Below are positions 32,481-43,819 of a stretch of DNA of 64,000 nt, in pieces. The stretch lies in contig CM048845.1 of assembly GCA_026545225.1 (NCBI GenBank), positions 76,735,033 through 76,799,032 of the forward strand. The letters are read 5' to 3'. The notes under the pieces are model-generated. The model was given only the letters and a program-made list of their open reading frames with translations, made no database searches and was not told the origin of the DNA. The DNA is from Cornus controversa (lineage: Eukaryota > Streptophyta > Magnoliopsida > Cornales > Cornaceae). The position numbers were made by a program, and so were the translations under genes. Every line of letters starts with the position of its first letter. Positions within the stretch are counted from its first letter, which is position 1.

Positions 32481-35254
32481 TTATAGAAATTGCCGTGTCA
32501 AACAACCATCTTGAAAAAAAGAAACCAATACATTTGGGATATGAGCTATCTTCGAGTAATCCGCACCTCCTCTGCTTCGATCCAACTTCAAAAGCAATTC
32601 ATTAGGCATATCACTCAACTGAAGCAATTGAAGTTTGGTCAGATGTTCAATACCTGAGGGCACCTCCTCAACCAATTTATAGTAATAAATACATAGTTTT
32701 TCAAGTTGTGGCATTGAATCCTCCTCCAATCTCACCCATCTCAATCCTTTTAAACTTCCAAGCCATAAGCTCTTAAGACTCTTAAATCCTCCAGCCTTGA
32801 AAAACAATTCCTCCCCTTCATAAGGGTGAAAAAGTTCAATATCAACCAGGTTGGGCAAATCTGGAAGAGATTGCAGTGGATCATCTGTTGACTTGCTACA
32901 CCATAATTTTAGTCTCACGATGTTATGAAGCAAATGTATCCAATGAGGTGACTTCTCTAGACGTCCAAGCAAATATAACCCCTGAAGAAATCGAGGAGGT
33001 GAAGACAAAGCCTCAATATCAAGTATCTCCTCCTCTTCCTTCGAGTTTAAAGCCAATGAACGAAGTTTGCTCAGCTTTTCAATGGAAGACACAAAGCCAT
33101 TCCATCTTCTCTTCTCAACTCCACAATTGCTAATCTCTTTAGTGGGTCAGCTCCGCTAGTTCACCGACTACATTGCCACCTTTGTCGTCGCTTGCCTCAA
33201 TATAACAAAGTTTCTGTAGGGATGACAAACCTGCAATTTTTGCTTTAAAACCAATTGTACTGTGAAAAGATTCATGACCTGTAAAAGTTCTGTAATATAT
33301 ACGAGGAGGTGGCGAAGTGCTCTGAGCCTCTGTATCTCAACAGGCAACTCAGTGACGTAGGCGTTCTTGAGATCCAAAGTTTCTAGATGTCAAAGGTTTC
33401 CAATGGATTTCGGAAGCATTTTTCACCTTGGTTCCTCTCAAGCTTAGATACCTAAGATGGAAAAGTTTGAAAATTTCATTTGGAACTGTCTCCAAAGATG
33501 CACCCCTCAAGTCTAAAACCTTCAGAAACCTCAAATCACCTTTGAACAATATAGGCATTGATGAACTGGACAGGGGATCTGCCGCCCCAAACATAAGTAA
33601 TGAACGCAATTGAGAAAAGCGCTTGCTTCATTGTACTCTTACCAAGATATTGTGCATGGATAGGCGTCGAACTTTTTCTGGCTGCGTTTGGTTTTGCTGG
33701 TTAGCTATTGCTACAATGTTCTTTTCTCTTGACTTGGAAATGATAATTTCACCCAACAGAAGATGCATACAACACTTTCTTACCCTTCCATATTTTATCT
33801 CTGCCGCTTCCATCAAACTTCTATTGACGAGTTCATGGATGTATCCTTGTGCAACTTCTTCTAATGTCTTTCCTTTGCTGATTTGCACAAACCCTTCTGC
33901 CATCCACAATCTAATCAGTCTCATGCACTCAATCTGGTGATCCTCAGGGACAATGCTCAAGTACAAGTAACAAATTTTTAGATGGTAAGGCAAACCATTG
34001 TAGCTTAGAGAGAGTATATTGTTCAAACTCTCAAGTTTCTCGTTGCTTTGTAATTCAAGGCTGCGCTGAAGCATTTCCCATTCATCAATTGTATTCTTGT
34101 TCTTCATAGCCAAAACACCACCAATTGCCACAATTGCAAGGGGCAACCCCTTGCACCTTTGTAAAATGCTTCGAGAAATTTCTTCCAAGTGTGGAGGGCA
34201 GGAGCTTCCTGGAAATGCTCCTCTGCAGAACAGAGCTCAAGACTCTTCCTTAGGCAAGGGCTTCATCGCAAAGACATAATCATCAGTTTCTACGCAAGAC
34301 ATGGAAGCTATTTCTGCATAAACGTGTAGTAAGCACGCTACCACAACTGTTATTTGGCAGTGCATATTTAACAAAATCCCATCCATGATTACTCCAAATG
34401 TCATCTAAAACAACCAGGTTCCTCCTTTTCATCAAGATTTCATTAATAATTACTTTCAGCTGATCCCTCTTCATTGTTTCCAGCCGTCGCGGGACTGAAT
34501 GTTTTAATTCACTGAACAACTGTTGAATCATGTCTCTTAGGAGCTCCTCTTCCTGGGGTGATTCAGAAACTGTGAGCCAAGCATGGCAACAGAAATGCTT
34601 CTTTACTACTGCATCATCATATACTTTCTCAACAAGGGTGGTTTTACCCAGCCCTCCACTTCCAAACACTGAAACTACTCTTTGCTTTGAATCCTGCTGC
34701 CCCATGACCAGCAACCTAATCAGCTCCTGTTTGGGCTTGTCAATGCCCACAAGCTCAGCTTCTCCTATTAGGAGTGCATCACCTTGCGGATCATAACATT
34801 TGTCATTAGCAACAGTGGAGCCTGACCCTTCCTTTGTGATATTAAACTTGAGAAGATATCTCTGATGTCCCTCAGCAATGTCCCCAACACTAGATTTGAT
34901 GTCATGTATTTTGGAAGCAATTCGATGGTGCGCTTTCAGGCTCTTGATACAATGAAAAGCCTTACAAAGGAATCCACATAATCTGCTCCCATGATGATGG
35001 TCCACCAAATGCAGCATAAAATCATTAAGAACATCTTCAGTGTCACAAGCAACATCTTGCACTTGTTTGACCCAAACTTGGAGTTCAGGGTCACTTTTCT
35101 TCATCTCATCAGCAGCTACAAGGAATGCCGACATGCGCTTCAGTTCATCCCTGATGTACTCAACATCTTTCTCAACTCCTCCTAACAATTTCACCTCTTC
35201 TTGGAGCAAGTCCGCAAGCTTGTCGAGCAAAAAGAACACAGGGCTCTCATCCAT
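32481..35254 (-). pseudogene. CC-NB-ARC-LRR immune receptor (RPM1-like CNL), broken by several lesions
   Basis: Read from 35254, the first 310 codons are intact: an Rx-type coiled coil with an EDVID-like motif (DTEDVLNDF, 71-79), a P-loop (FGSGGLGKTTL, 197-207) and kinase-2 (LVVLDDIW, 280-287), then SVLTTR. A 1-nt insertion at about 34335 ends that frame. An in-frame TGA follows at about 34243, where the family has Trp. The frame resumes with GLPLAIVAIGGVL, but the MHD motif reads MHL. A TGA near 33626 and at least one frame change near 33400 break the LRR part. The last LRRs (32481-33092) are open. Full length would have been about 920 residues. In the family such proteins sense pathogen effectors in the cytosol or at the membrane. 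This copy cannot make that protein. Confidence 0.88.
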
Positions 35255-36880
35255 CTTCTATTTGACTTTTCTTTCTTTTTTTTTTATCCCATGAATATCT
35301 ATTCGATTTTTCTAGCACCTGCATTTCTGTTGGAACAAATAATTGAATAAATAATAAATTTTTGAAAATAAAATTTAACAAACTTTAACACATCAAATTA
35401 AGGTTTAGAGGCGTGTAATTGTTTCTTGAATATAGTTGAAGCCTTTCCTAAGTGCAATTGAAAAATTAAGTAACAACGCTATCTCTGAAATTTAACTAAG
35501 TAAGATTTAACAATTTGAATGTCCATAAAATAACAATCTCTATAAACTCATGTATTCCTTTCAATTTAATTTGGGAAATTAAATTTTAAAATTCAAAACA
35601 TAATTTTCAACTCAAAATAATTTCAAAGAACTTTTTTTTTTTTGAACATAGCTTTTGAATCAATATATAATGAAAGTTATGGATATAGACCAATTTAGTA
35701 TTCCTACCATTTTGTAACCAGAATTTCAATTCCGATTGCTGGAATCCGAATTTGAGTGTTAGAACCTTTGTCGGAGTCCTGTTGGAACTTTATCGGAATC
35801 TAGGTTCGTCCTCTAGAAACTTTGTCGGAACCTTACCGGATTCTAGAGTTGGTTGCCAGAAACTTCGTCTGAATTTCATCGGAAGCTTTCACTATTTCTC
35901 ACATTCTAGACTCACTCTCCCAACTTTTGGCACACCTAGAATGGGCTCACCTCAAACCCTGAAAATTTCAATTAATATGATTCTTCCAACCTTTGCATTG
36001 TTTCAGGATCATTATTAATTTATTTGTATGTCTTTTTTTACAATTAAAACTGACTCTATCTGGGATCAAACAATCATTTAAGACAGTGCCAAACAATGAT
36101 GTAACAACCTTGAATTCATGGACTTTATTATTGAAAATGGAACTTAGAGATTTGATTTGTCATCACCATGTTGAGTTATAGAAAATAAAACAGTGACAGA
36201 AGACAAAGCATCACAATTATAACATTTATAATATTACGATTTACGCGAGAGGAATGAAGGAGAAAGAACACTGTCTTGCAAAAGAGTTCAAATTCATTGC
36301 CAACTTGTCTTTTAAATTGTAAACATTTTATAGGGTTTAAAAGAGAAGAACACGAGAGGGATTAGATTGACTCCGAGAAGAGACAAAGGGCTTGTCTCTT
36401 GTGGAGAACTTGTTGTGTATAACCATCCAAAGAATGGATGGAGTAGACCAGGTAAGACTGGGACCAGCTAACTGGGAAGCAAGAAGAGCGAAGTAGCCAA
36501 ATTTTAACTTCAATAACTTCCTCTAGCTCCAGGAGGCATCGCTTGAAATTATAATCCCCAGAAGCTTCTTTCTCTCAGCAAATACTGTCTGACTCATGCA
36601 GTCCTAATATTGTGAGAGGAACCTGAGAACAAATGCCATGAATGTCCTCAGTTTCCACAGAAGTCCCTCATAATCTGTTCAATTTGGTTAACAACCTTCT
36701 TTATAAAGATGAAAACATTAGCCCAGAAGATTTGGATACTAAAAAGCATAGACTTGAGTTTTTGCAATATACTAGCAAAGAAAAAAACAGTAAAAGAAAA
36801 AACTGTAATAAATGGTCACTTATGAATACTAAGTTGTAAAATATTTAAAAGATTAATGTTGTCCGATTATGAATAAATGC
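35255..36880. other. Intergenic, no recognisable gene
   Basis: AT-rich. The first part is the old NLR promoter/leader side. A set of GTCGGAA/CGGAAT words at 35750-35890 is a small local repeat. The frame at 36642-36839 is not recognised. Confidence 0.45.
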
Positions 36881-36889
36881 CATGGGTGG

Positions 36890-38940
36890 CTCGGAGGGTG
36901 GTCTGGGATTTAGGTAAATTTCTTCATTCAACTATGTTGGAAGCTGCTTAATGACTCCCACACAGTTTATTTTCTGAAGTCTTTGGAGGCAGATATTTTT
37001 CAAATTCACATTTTCTTGAAGCTGGTGTTGGTCATAATCCCTCGTGGGCATGGAGAAGTTTTATTGATGCCATTGATTTATTAAAAGAGGGGTTGAAACG
37101 GGAAGTGGCTAATGGTAATAGGATCAATGTGTGGGAGGGAGGACAATTGGCTTAGGGTCCTAAAGACTTTAAAGTTTCCTCTCCTCTCTTCTCCTCTCCT
37201 TTCTAATAGGCAGTTTTTGAAAGTAGCTCAGTTGATTGATGCTGGTCTCAAATATTGGAACATTCCCTTGTTGATGCAATTGATAGGGAAAATCTGAAAA
37301 TTCCTTTGTGTTTTGAGGGGGGTAGGATAAATTGATTTCTGGTTACTCTAAAAAATGGTGAGTTTACTGTGAAATCAGTATATCAGTATCACTTCGATTT
37401 GGATCTGAAATGAAACAGCAAGCTATTTTATGTGCTATAAAGGTGAGGCAACAGGCATTCTCTAGCTTTGGATTATTGGAAATCTCTGTACAGCTTGAAG
37501 TTTAAGCAGAAAATAAAACACTTTTTATGGCAATTAAGTCTTGATAGAATTATTGTGGATGATTCACTGTTCAAAGGGGATTAGATGTAGATCTTGTTTG
37601 CAAATTTTGTGGGTTAATTACATGCAAAAACTACTAAGCAGATGATGCTGCAGTGTGATAAAGCTATGATAGTCTAGAAACTCTGTCCTTTGTGTTGAAC
37701 TGAATAGCGGAGTTCCTTAGATTCTAGATAGAGGAATGTGTTAAATATTTCTACTAATTTTACACAGTATAACCTGAATTCATAAACATGATTTTAAGAC
37801 TCAATATGTAATTACAAATAATATAAGAGTGCCAGATGTAACCTTAATAATAATAATCAAAATTGATAGAATAATGAAACAACAAAAATAAAATAAGTTG
37901 AAAAAACTATTGTGGATAAATGAGAGGCATGCTAGGCACAATCATGAAGTAGTGTGTTCTTCCTACGTGTAGGTATTCCAATATGGCTCCAATATACAAC
38001 CTATATTTCTTCGCTTATGTTTAAATTGTCCCAGAATAATACTCAAAATAGTGAAATATATATCTAATATGATTAGAGCAGAATTGGGGAAAAAAAAAAA
38101 TAGAGATATGCAAAGCAAATAGGCACTGAGATATCATTAACAGAATGATGATTTTAAAGAGGAGTTAATGAGTATTGCTGCTTTCATTGTCTGGTATTTG
38201 TGAAAATCGACGAATGACTACATTTTGAACGACAGATTATGGTCTGAAACTGATATCGTAACTCAAGCTTTGAGCCAGCATTATGAGTTCCTTTCTGTGC
38301 AAAATAGTTTTCTTTTTGGTTCTTCCTCTTCCATGTGCCGAGGCTCAGATTCTATATAATGGTGTCCTTTTTGCAGTGGTGTTCTAAATGTAATGTAGAT
38401 GCTGCCTTTGAACCCCGTTTAGGTGAAGCATGGGGTGTTTGTGTGATCAGAGGAGAAATTATTACATAATTCAAAACCATGCGGTCTTCACTAATCACAA
38501 AAAACTAAATAAAGTCAACACAACTGATTGTGTAACACCTCGTGATTGGTCGGGACCACATGGGTGCGGCTTTGTTCTACTTCCACAAGGTTGCTGATCC
38601 TCTTACTGCAAAAGCTTTAGCTCTAAGGCAGGCCTTAAACTTTAAATTTGTTGCCAATAATCAATTTCAGAAGATAGTTTATGAATGCCATGCATTGTCT
38701 TTGGTGAACGCTTTAATGATGGAAGTGTAGGGCTTCAAGCATGGCTGTGGTGTTGGAAGACATCGAGCATTTGAGGAGTAAACTTGGAGATGCTATGGTC
38801 CAGTTCAGCTCATGGGAGAGAGCAATGGAGTGGATCACAAGCTTGGACCACATGCTCTTTGTTTCAATTCCAATTCGTCTTTTATTCATCATATGCCTAT
38901 CTGGATCAATGATGTGGTGAAACTTGATTGAGGGGGTGAC
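36890..38940 (+). pseudogene. LINE (non-LTR retrotransposon) 3' portion, degenerate
   Basis: Broken frames give, in order: an RT tail like GGLGF (36890); FLEAGVGHNPSWAWRSFIDA then LKREVANGNRINVWEGG (37010-37140); VTLKNGEFTVKSVYQYHFDL (37340-37400); WKSLYSLKFKQKIKHFLWQ (37480-37530); and an RNase H (RVT_3) part CNVDAAFEPRLGEAWGV (38390-38440), then MGAALFYFHKVADPLTAKAL and ALALRQALNF...YECHALSLVNAL (38560-38720). This is the normal domain order of plant L1-like LINE ORF2: RT end, zf-RVT, RNase H. The 5' part is missing, as expected for 5'-truncated insertions. An AT-rich insertion may separate the parts at 37700-38340. Confidence 0.75.
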
Positions 38941-39240
38941 CCAGAAAGTTTGATTATTATTATTTGGGGATGAGTTTGGTTGGTTATGTTGAAAATATGT
39001 GAGACCACTTTATTTTAATAGTGTATTTTTATTCTGTATCAACAATGTAGTACAACGTATAATTTCGGAAGTATTAGGTGTTACAAATTAATTGTATGAA
39101 ATATATATTTTTAAATGTATAAATTATACTATATTTTTATTTACAAATAGAAGTCCTGATAAAAATTCATAAGCCATTAAGTGCATGCAAATGACTTTGA
39201 TATACTAAAATAAGAAAAGCAACGTAAAAAGGATAAAATG

Positions 39241-39801
39241 CTAGGAAGCATGGATATGGATACGGGATACGGGTACGATACGATACGAATACGGCGATAC
39301 GACAAATCTCAAAAAATCAGGATACGGGTACGGCAGGATACGGCAATATAAAAATAAAAAATTATATTTTTATATATACAAAAAATAGAGTTATTAACAT
39401 TTCTTTATAAAATATATTGATTAACAAACAAAATAAGAGTTAAGAATCATATTGCATAATTTACATAGATAAATTTTATTTTAAATTATGATATATATCT
39501 CAACACTTCTTTTTTAAATAAATTTAAACTTTTCTTAACAATTATACTATGATATTATTGTACATTTTAATGTTGAAAACTTGTTAGAAATGTGTTGTGA
39601 AGTATTTGAGAAGCATCGGATACATGGTCAAAGTATTTAAGAAGTATCGGATACGTGTTAGAAATAAAAATATATATTTTAAAATTATGGATACGTTTAG
39701 GAAGTATCGGACACGTATTCGTGAGTATCCGAGGAGTATCGATATCCGATAAGTATCAGATACGGGTATGTTACTCTTGTAAAAGTATTCGTGCTTTTTA
39801 A
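39241..39801 (+). mobile_element. hAT-like family A, copy 2 (561 bp), perfect 8-bp target duplication
   Basis: Begins CTAGGAAGCATGGATATGG and ends AGTATTCGTGCTTTTTAA, flanked by identical ATAAAATG (39233-39240 and 39802-39809). The start carries GATACGGGTACG-type repeats and the end GGAGTATCG/ATCGGATACG-type repeats. This copy fixes the ends used for the other two. Confidence 0.85.
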
Positions 39802-39809
39802 ATAAAATG

Positions 39810-40811
39810 AGACGAAGAATGTGGATAGGCTAATAGTTTTAATTTGCGGTACTCAAAAACCCTATAAAACACGTCCCATCTATATATCTATCTAATACTT
39901 TCTAATTTTCATATTCAATTGCAGATTTTTCACGACTTCTGATAGCAACATCAACGAGTGGAAATGATGAGTCTTAATTTGCATTAAAGTTGCTCCTTAC
40001 CCATTTCTCTTATCTTCACCCATGGTCTGCACAAAGAGTGCAAATAAAAAGCCAGACCATCATTCAAAAATGAAGACGAGCTAAAATATGTATGTATCTA
40101 TAGTTGCACCATTTTGATATGTAGTACTCAGATACTGATATTACGGTTTGACCCATCCAAAACTGAAGTGTGGACGGTGGACCTACATCATCTTACAACT
40201 CACAATTGGTAGGATCTACTGGATTTTCCCCATAATATGATTGGTGATGGGGCTCGTTGGAGGAATCTTGTGTACCCAACTTTCCAAAAACATTATCCTA
40301 TCTGGTATCTACATGTCCCATAATCTGATACACTTTCTCTGGCCAGAGTTCTCCCCCCAAATCTCATGGATGAGATTCAAATCCCCTCTAATCAGCTGTC
40401 CACAAAATATTTCCATCCTCAGCAATCAAACTAAAGAGGGGTTTCAAAGCATCTAAAAGAAGAGGATTTCATTTCCATTCCGTTCTTTATTTTTGGTCGA
40501 ACTTTCCTTTCGGGTTCCACAGAGTTATACCATCAGTGTAACAAATTCATCTTGCTGAGATCACTTTCCTGCCCAATTTAGCTACACCCATCTCTCTAAT
40601 TCATCAAAGCATTGCAGCCTTGCTTTCCTGGTTCAGTTTCTCACACTTCTCTATTTGTTGTTTCTTTCTTTCAATTTCACTTTAATGTTGATGTCAAATA
40701 CCATTCATTGAACAGATAAACAGCATGATGAATCTTATATTGCTCTATATTTAGTTTGCCTCTGCTAAATTCAGAAATTCTAGATTTGTATATCATGGTG
40801 TAGATAACAGG
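39810..40811. other. PPR gene upstream region
   Basis: No gene recognised. The frame at 40241-40456 has no family. The last few hundred bp likely hold the promoter and 5' UTR of the PPR gene. Confidence 0.45.
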
Positions 40812-42629
40812 ATGATCAGGACACTTGTCCTCCATCAAACCCATTTGTTGGTACCACACCAAGATCACCCACAAAACCTAGAATTTAACTTTAGGCTGAA
40901 AGAACAAAAATGTGTCTCCCTTGTAAAGAAAAGCAAGACAATAGAAGAATTTAGGCAAGTACATGGCCAAATCCTCAAGCTGGGGTTATTTTGGAACTCT
41001 TTCTGTTCCAGCAATCTTGTTGCAACTTGTGCTCTCTCAGATTGGGGCATCATGGAATATGCACGCTCAATCTTCTGCCAAATCGATGAACCCAGTTCAT
41101 TCATATTCAATATCATGATCAGAGGACATGTCAAGAGTATGAACCTAGAGGAAACCCTCTTTGTGTATAATGATATGCTTGATAGAGGGGTTAAACCTGA
41201 TAATTTCACGTATCCGGCTCTTCTGAAGGCATGTGCGATTATACCAGCACTTGAGGAAGGAATGCAAATTCATGGGCATATATTCAAGCTTGGGCTTGAA
41301 GATGATGAGTTTGTGAAGAACAGTTTGATCAGCATGTATGGTAAGTGTGGGAAGGTGAGGGACTCTTGTGCTGTTTTTGAGCAGATGGATCAGAGGACTA
41401 TTGCTTCTTGGAGTGCACTTATTGCAGCTCATGCTGGTATGGGCATGTGGTCTGAGTGCCTTAGGCTTTTTGGTAACATGAGTGGTGAAGGATGTAGGAA
41501 GGCTGAGGAGAGTATATTAGTCAGTGTGCTCTCTGCATGTACCCATTTGGGTGCCCTTGATTTAGGAAGATGCACACATGGGTCCTTATTAAGGAACATG
41601 AGTGGACTCAATGTTATAGTAGAGACTTCCCTAATAGACATGTATTTAAAATGTGGATCTCTAGAAAAAGGGCTTTGCCTTTTCCAAAGGATGCCCAAGA
41701 AGAACCGATTGTCCTACAGTGTCATTATTTCAGGCCTCGCTATGCATGGACAAGGTCTGGAAGCTCTAAAGGTCTTCTCAGAAATGCTGGAAGAGGGGTT
41801 CAAACCAGACGATGTCATTTATGTAGGTGTGTTGAGTGCTTGCAGTCGATCAGGCCTTGTTGAGGAGGGTCTCCAATGTTATGAAAGGATGAAATTGGAG
41901 CATGGGATAGAACCAACAATTCAACATTACGGGTGCATGGTAGATCTCATGGGCCGAGCTGGGATGCTGGATAGAGCTTTCGAGCTTATCAGCAGCATGC
42001 CAATGGAGCCAAATGATGTTCTGTGGCGTTGTCTTCTTAGCGCTTGCAAGGTTCACCATGACATAGAATTAGGGGAGATTGCAACAAAAAAACTACTCCA
42101 ATTAAACTCAGATACTGCTAGTGACTATGTATTGTTATCAAATATGTATGCAAAAGCTCAAAAGTGGCATGATGTGGCTATGACTCGAACCAAAATGGTT
42201 CATAAGGGATTGACCCAAGTGCTTGGATTTAGCCTGGTTGAGGTGAAGAGGAAGGTCTATAAATTTGTTTCACAGGACATGTCACACCCCCATTGTGATG
42301 CTACCTATGAGATGCTTCATCAGATGGAGTGGCAGTTGAAATTTGAAGGCTATACCCCTGACACATCACAAGTGTTGCTTGATGGAGATGAAGAAGAGAA
42401 GAGACAGCGATTAAGTCGGCATAGTCAGAAGTTGGCAATTGCCTTTGCCCTGATACATACATCTCAGGGATCTCCTATAAGGATAGCAAGAAACATCAGA
42501 ATGTGTAGTGATTGTCACACTTACACTAAGTTAATTTCAATGATCTATGAAAGAAAGATTACTGTAAGGGAGCGAAATCAGTTCCACCATTTTAAAGATG
42601 GAACTTGCTCTTGTAGGGACTACTGGTGA
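40812..42629 (+). CDS. Pentatricopeptide repeat protein, PLS-DYW class, At1g31920-like
   Basis: A single intronless ORF of 605 residues. Such proteins bind organelle RNA through PLS repeats and most edit C to U. From memory it closely matches Arabidopsis At1g31920 along its length (HYGCMVDLMGRAGMLDRA, LHQMEWQLKFEGYTPD). Tandem P/L/S repeats fill about residues 90-440, E/E+ motifs follow, and the DYW domain ends the protein (about 510-605). Zinc ligands CSDCH (C565, C568, H569) and the end CSCRDYW are present. The HSE motif reads HSQ (H537-Q539), replacing the glutamate thought to be catalytic for deamination, so it may lack editing activity itself. The first residues are weakly basic and could be part of an organelle targeting peptide. 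No stop or frame damage. Confidence 0.93.
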   Translation: MIRTLVLHQTHLLVPHQDHPQNLEFNFRLKEQKCVSLVKKSKTIEEFRQVHGQILKLGLFWNSFCSSNLVATCALSDWGIMEYARSIFCQIDEPSSFIFNIMIRGHVKSMNLEETLFVYNDMLDRGVKPDNFTYPALLKACAIIPALEEGMQIHGHIFKLGLEDDEFVKNSLISMYGKCGKVRDSCAVFEQMDQRTIASWSALIAAHAGMGMWSECLRLFGNMSGEGCRKAEESILVSVLSACTHLGALDLGRCTHGSLLRNMSGLNVIVETSLIDMYLKCGSLEKGLCLFQRMPKKNRLSYSVIISGLAMHGQGLEALKVFSEMLEEGFKPDDVIYVGVLSACSRSGLVEEGLQCYERMKLEHGIEPTIQHYGCMVDLMGRAGMLDRAFELISSMPMEPNDVLWRCLLSACKVHHDIELGEIATKKLLQLNSDTASDYVLLSNMYAKAQKWHDVAMTRTKMVHKGLTQVLGFSLVEVKRKVYKFVSQDMSHPHCDATYEMLHQMEWQLKFEGYTPDTSQVLLDGDEEEKRQRLSRHSQKLAIAFALIHTSQGSPIRIARNIRMCSDCHTYTKLISMIYERKITVRERNQFHHFKDGTCSCRDYW

Positions 42630-43239
42630 ATTTAAATTTTTTTCATCCCGTCCTTCTTGCTTTGTATAAAATTTATTCAAAAAATGCGGGTATTTCAAAA
42701 GCATCATTGCAATTTAAAAATGAATCAATATGACCATTCATCTGAAATTGTGTGGTGTTTTTGAGTTGTGACTTACCATAATCATCAGTAAGACCACCAG
42801 TGAAAGATGTCTAACTTTAGCTCAAGCATATTATATTTACTTCCTGAACCTAATTGATAACTTTAACCTATCAAATATAAATAAGGATACCAGCTTGTTT
42901 AATTTGAACTGAAAGCAAAGGATGATGTAATATCTTCCTTTTGTGGATCATTGTGCTCTAGTGAAACCCTGTGAGGAGCTTTTCTGATTAGCAAGGTCAG
43001 AAAATTGAGTGAGCTCCATGCTCCGGTCACATTGCTGTTTGATACCCATAATATGACAGCAAAAATGGCATTGAACTCACCTGCATCAGGAACTCCAGCC
43101 AATAGAAAACCTTCCGTATCCGTAGTGGCATCCAGTAGCCAAAATTGTGATTCAGTTATGATCTACAATTACATATATATATATGGTCAAGCAGATAGTA
43201 AGTATAGAATAAAACAATGACACAGAGGACTTATAAGAC
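42630..43239. other. PPR 3' UTR and intergenic
   Basis: No gene recognised; short frames only. A small ATATAT run at 43172-43182. Confidence 0.45.
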
Positions 43240-43690
43240 CACCGGTAGCTTGAAGAGGTTCTGCAATTTAGAGTGTTAGAGACTGTTTTCTCAATGGACA
43301 ATCTGAACAGGCTTATCCTTTGAACGTTTTGATGCGATAAAGAACAGCACAAACAGAATGTAATAACAAAATAATAGAAAGTACTGCTTATAATAGTTAT
43401 TACTCTTGAGACTTAGTACAGGACATGCGTTCAACATTAGTGCCTTAATTCCTCTAGACAAGTTCTTATTTCCTGATATTGAAAATGCAATGATGTTCAA
43501 TTTGGTGCTTGATACCCTCAAACATACTAAAGAAATATTGAGATTTATAATCAAATTGACCAAAAAATCTTGGAATTAATTTTACAGACAAATTATCCCA
43601 TAAAAGATCCAGAAATCAAAGTCCCTTTGATTTTTTGGAAGATGATTGAATAGTACCTTCGACTTCAAAAAGGGTTACCTTTTTAAAATT
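43240..43690 (-). pseudogene. LRR-XII receptor kinase relic (tandem unit 0)
   Basis: On the minus strand this is a shrunken, degenerate copy of the stretch 45120-45600 of the full receptor. It keeps traces of the last LRRs, the Cys-containing LRR cap (CPVLSLKSN side), the membrane span and the juxtamembrane part, with many indels and stops. The plus-strand words GGTAGCTTGAAGA and AAAGAACAGCACAAACA match the intact copy. It lies just 3' of the RLK1 gene in the same orientation. Confidence 0.6.
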
Positions 43691-43819
43691 GAAGATGTAA
43701 ATTATACAGCTGTTCACAAAATAAGATGATCAAATTTCATATGTATACCTTTTATCTTTCGGATTTCAAAATTTATTCTAAAACTGTAAATGATGAACTA
43801 TGATTGTTGAACCAAGAAT

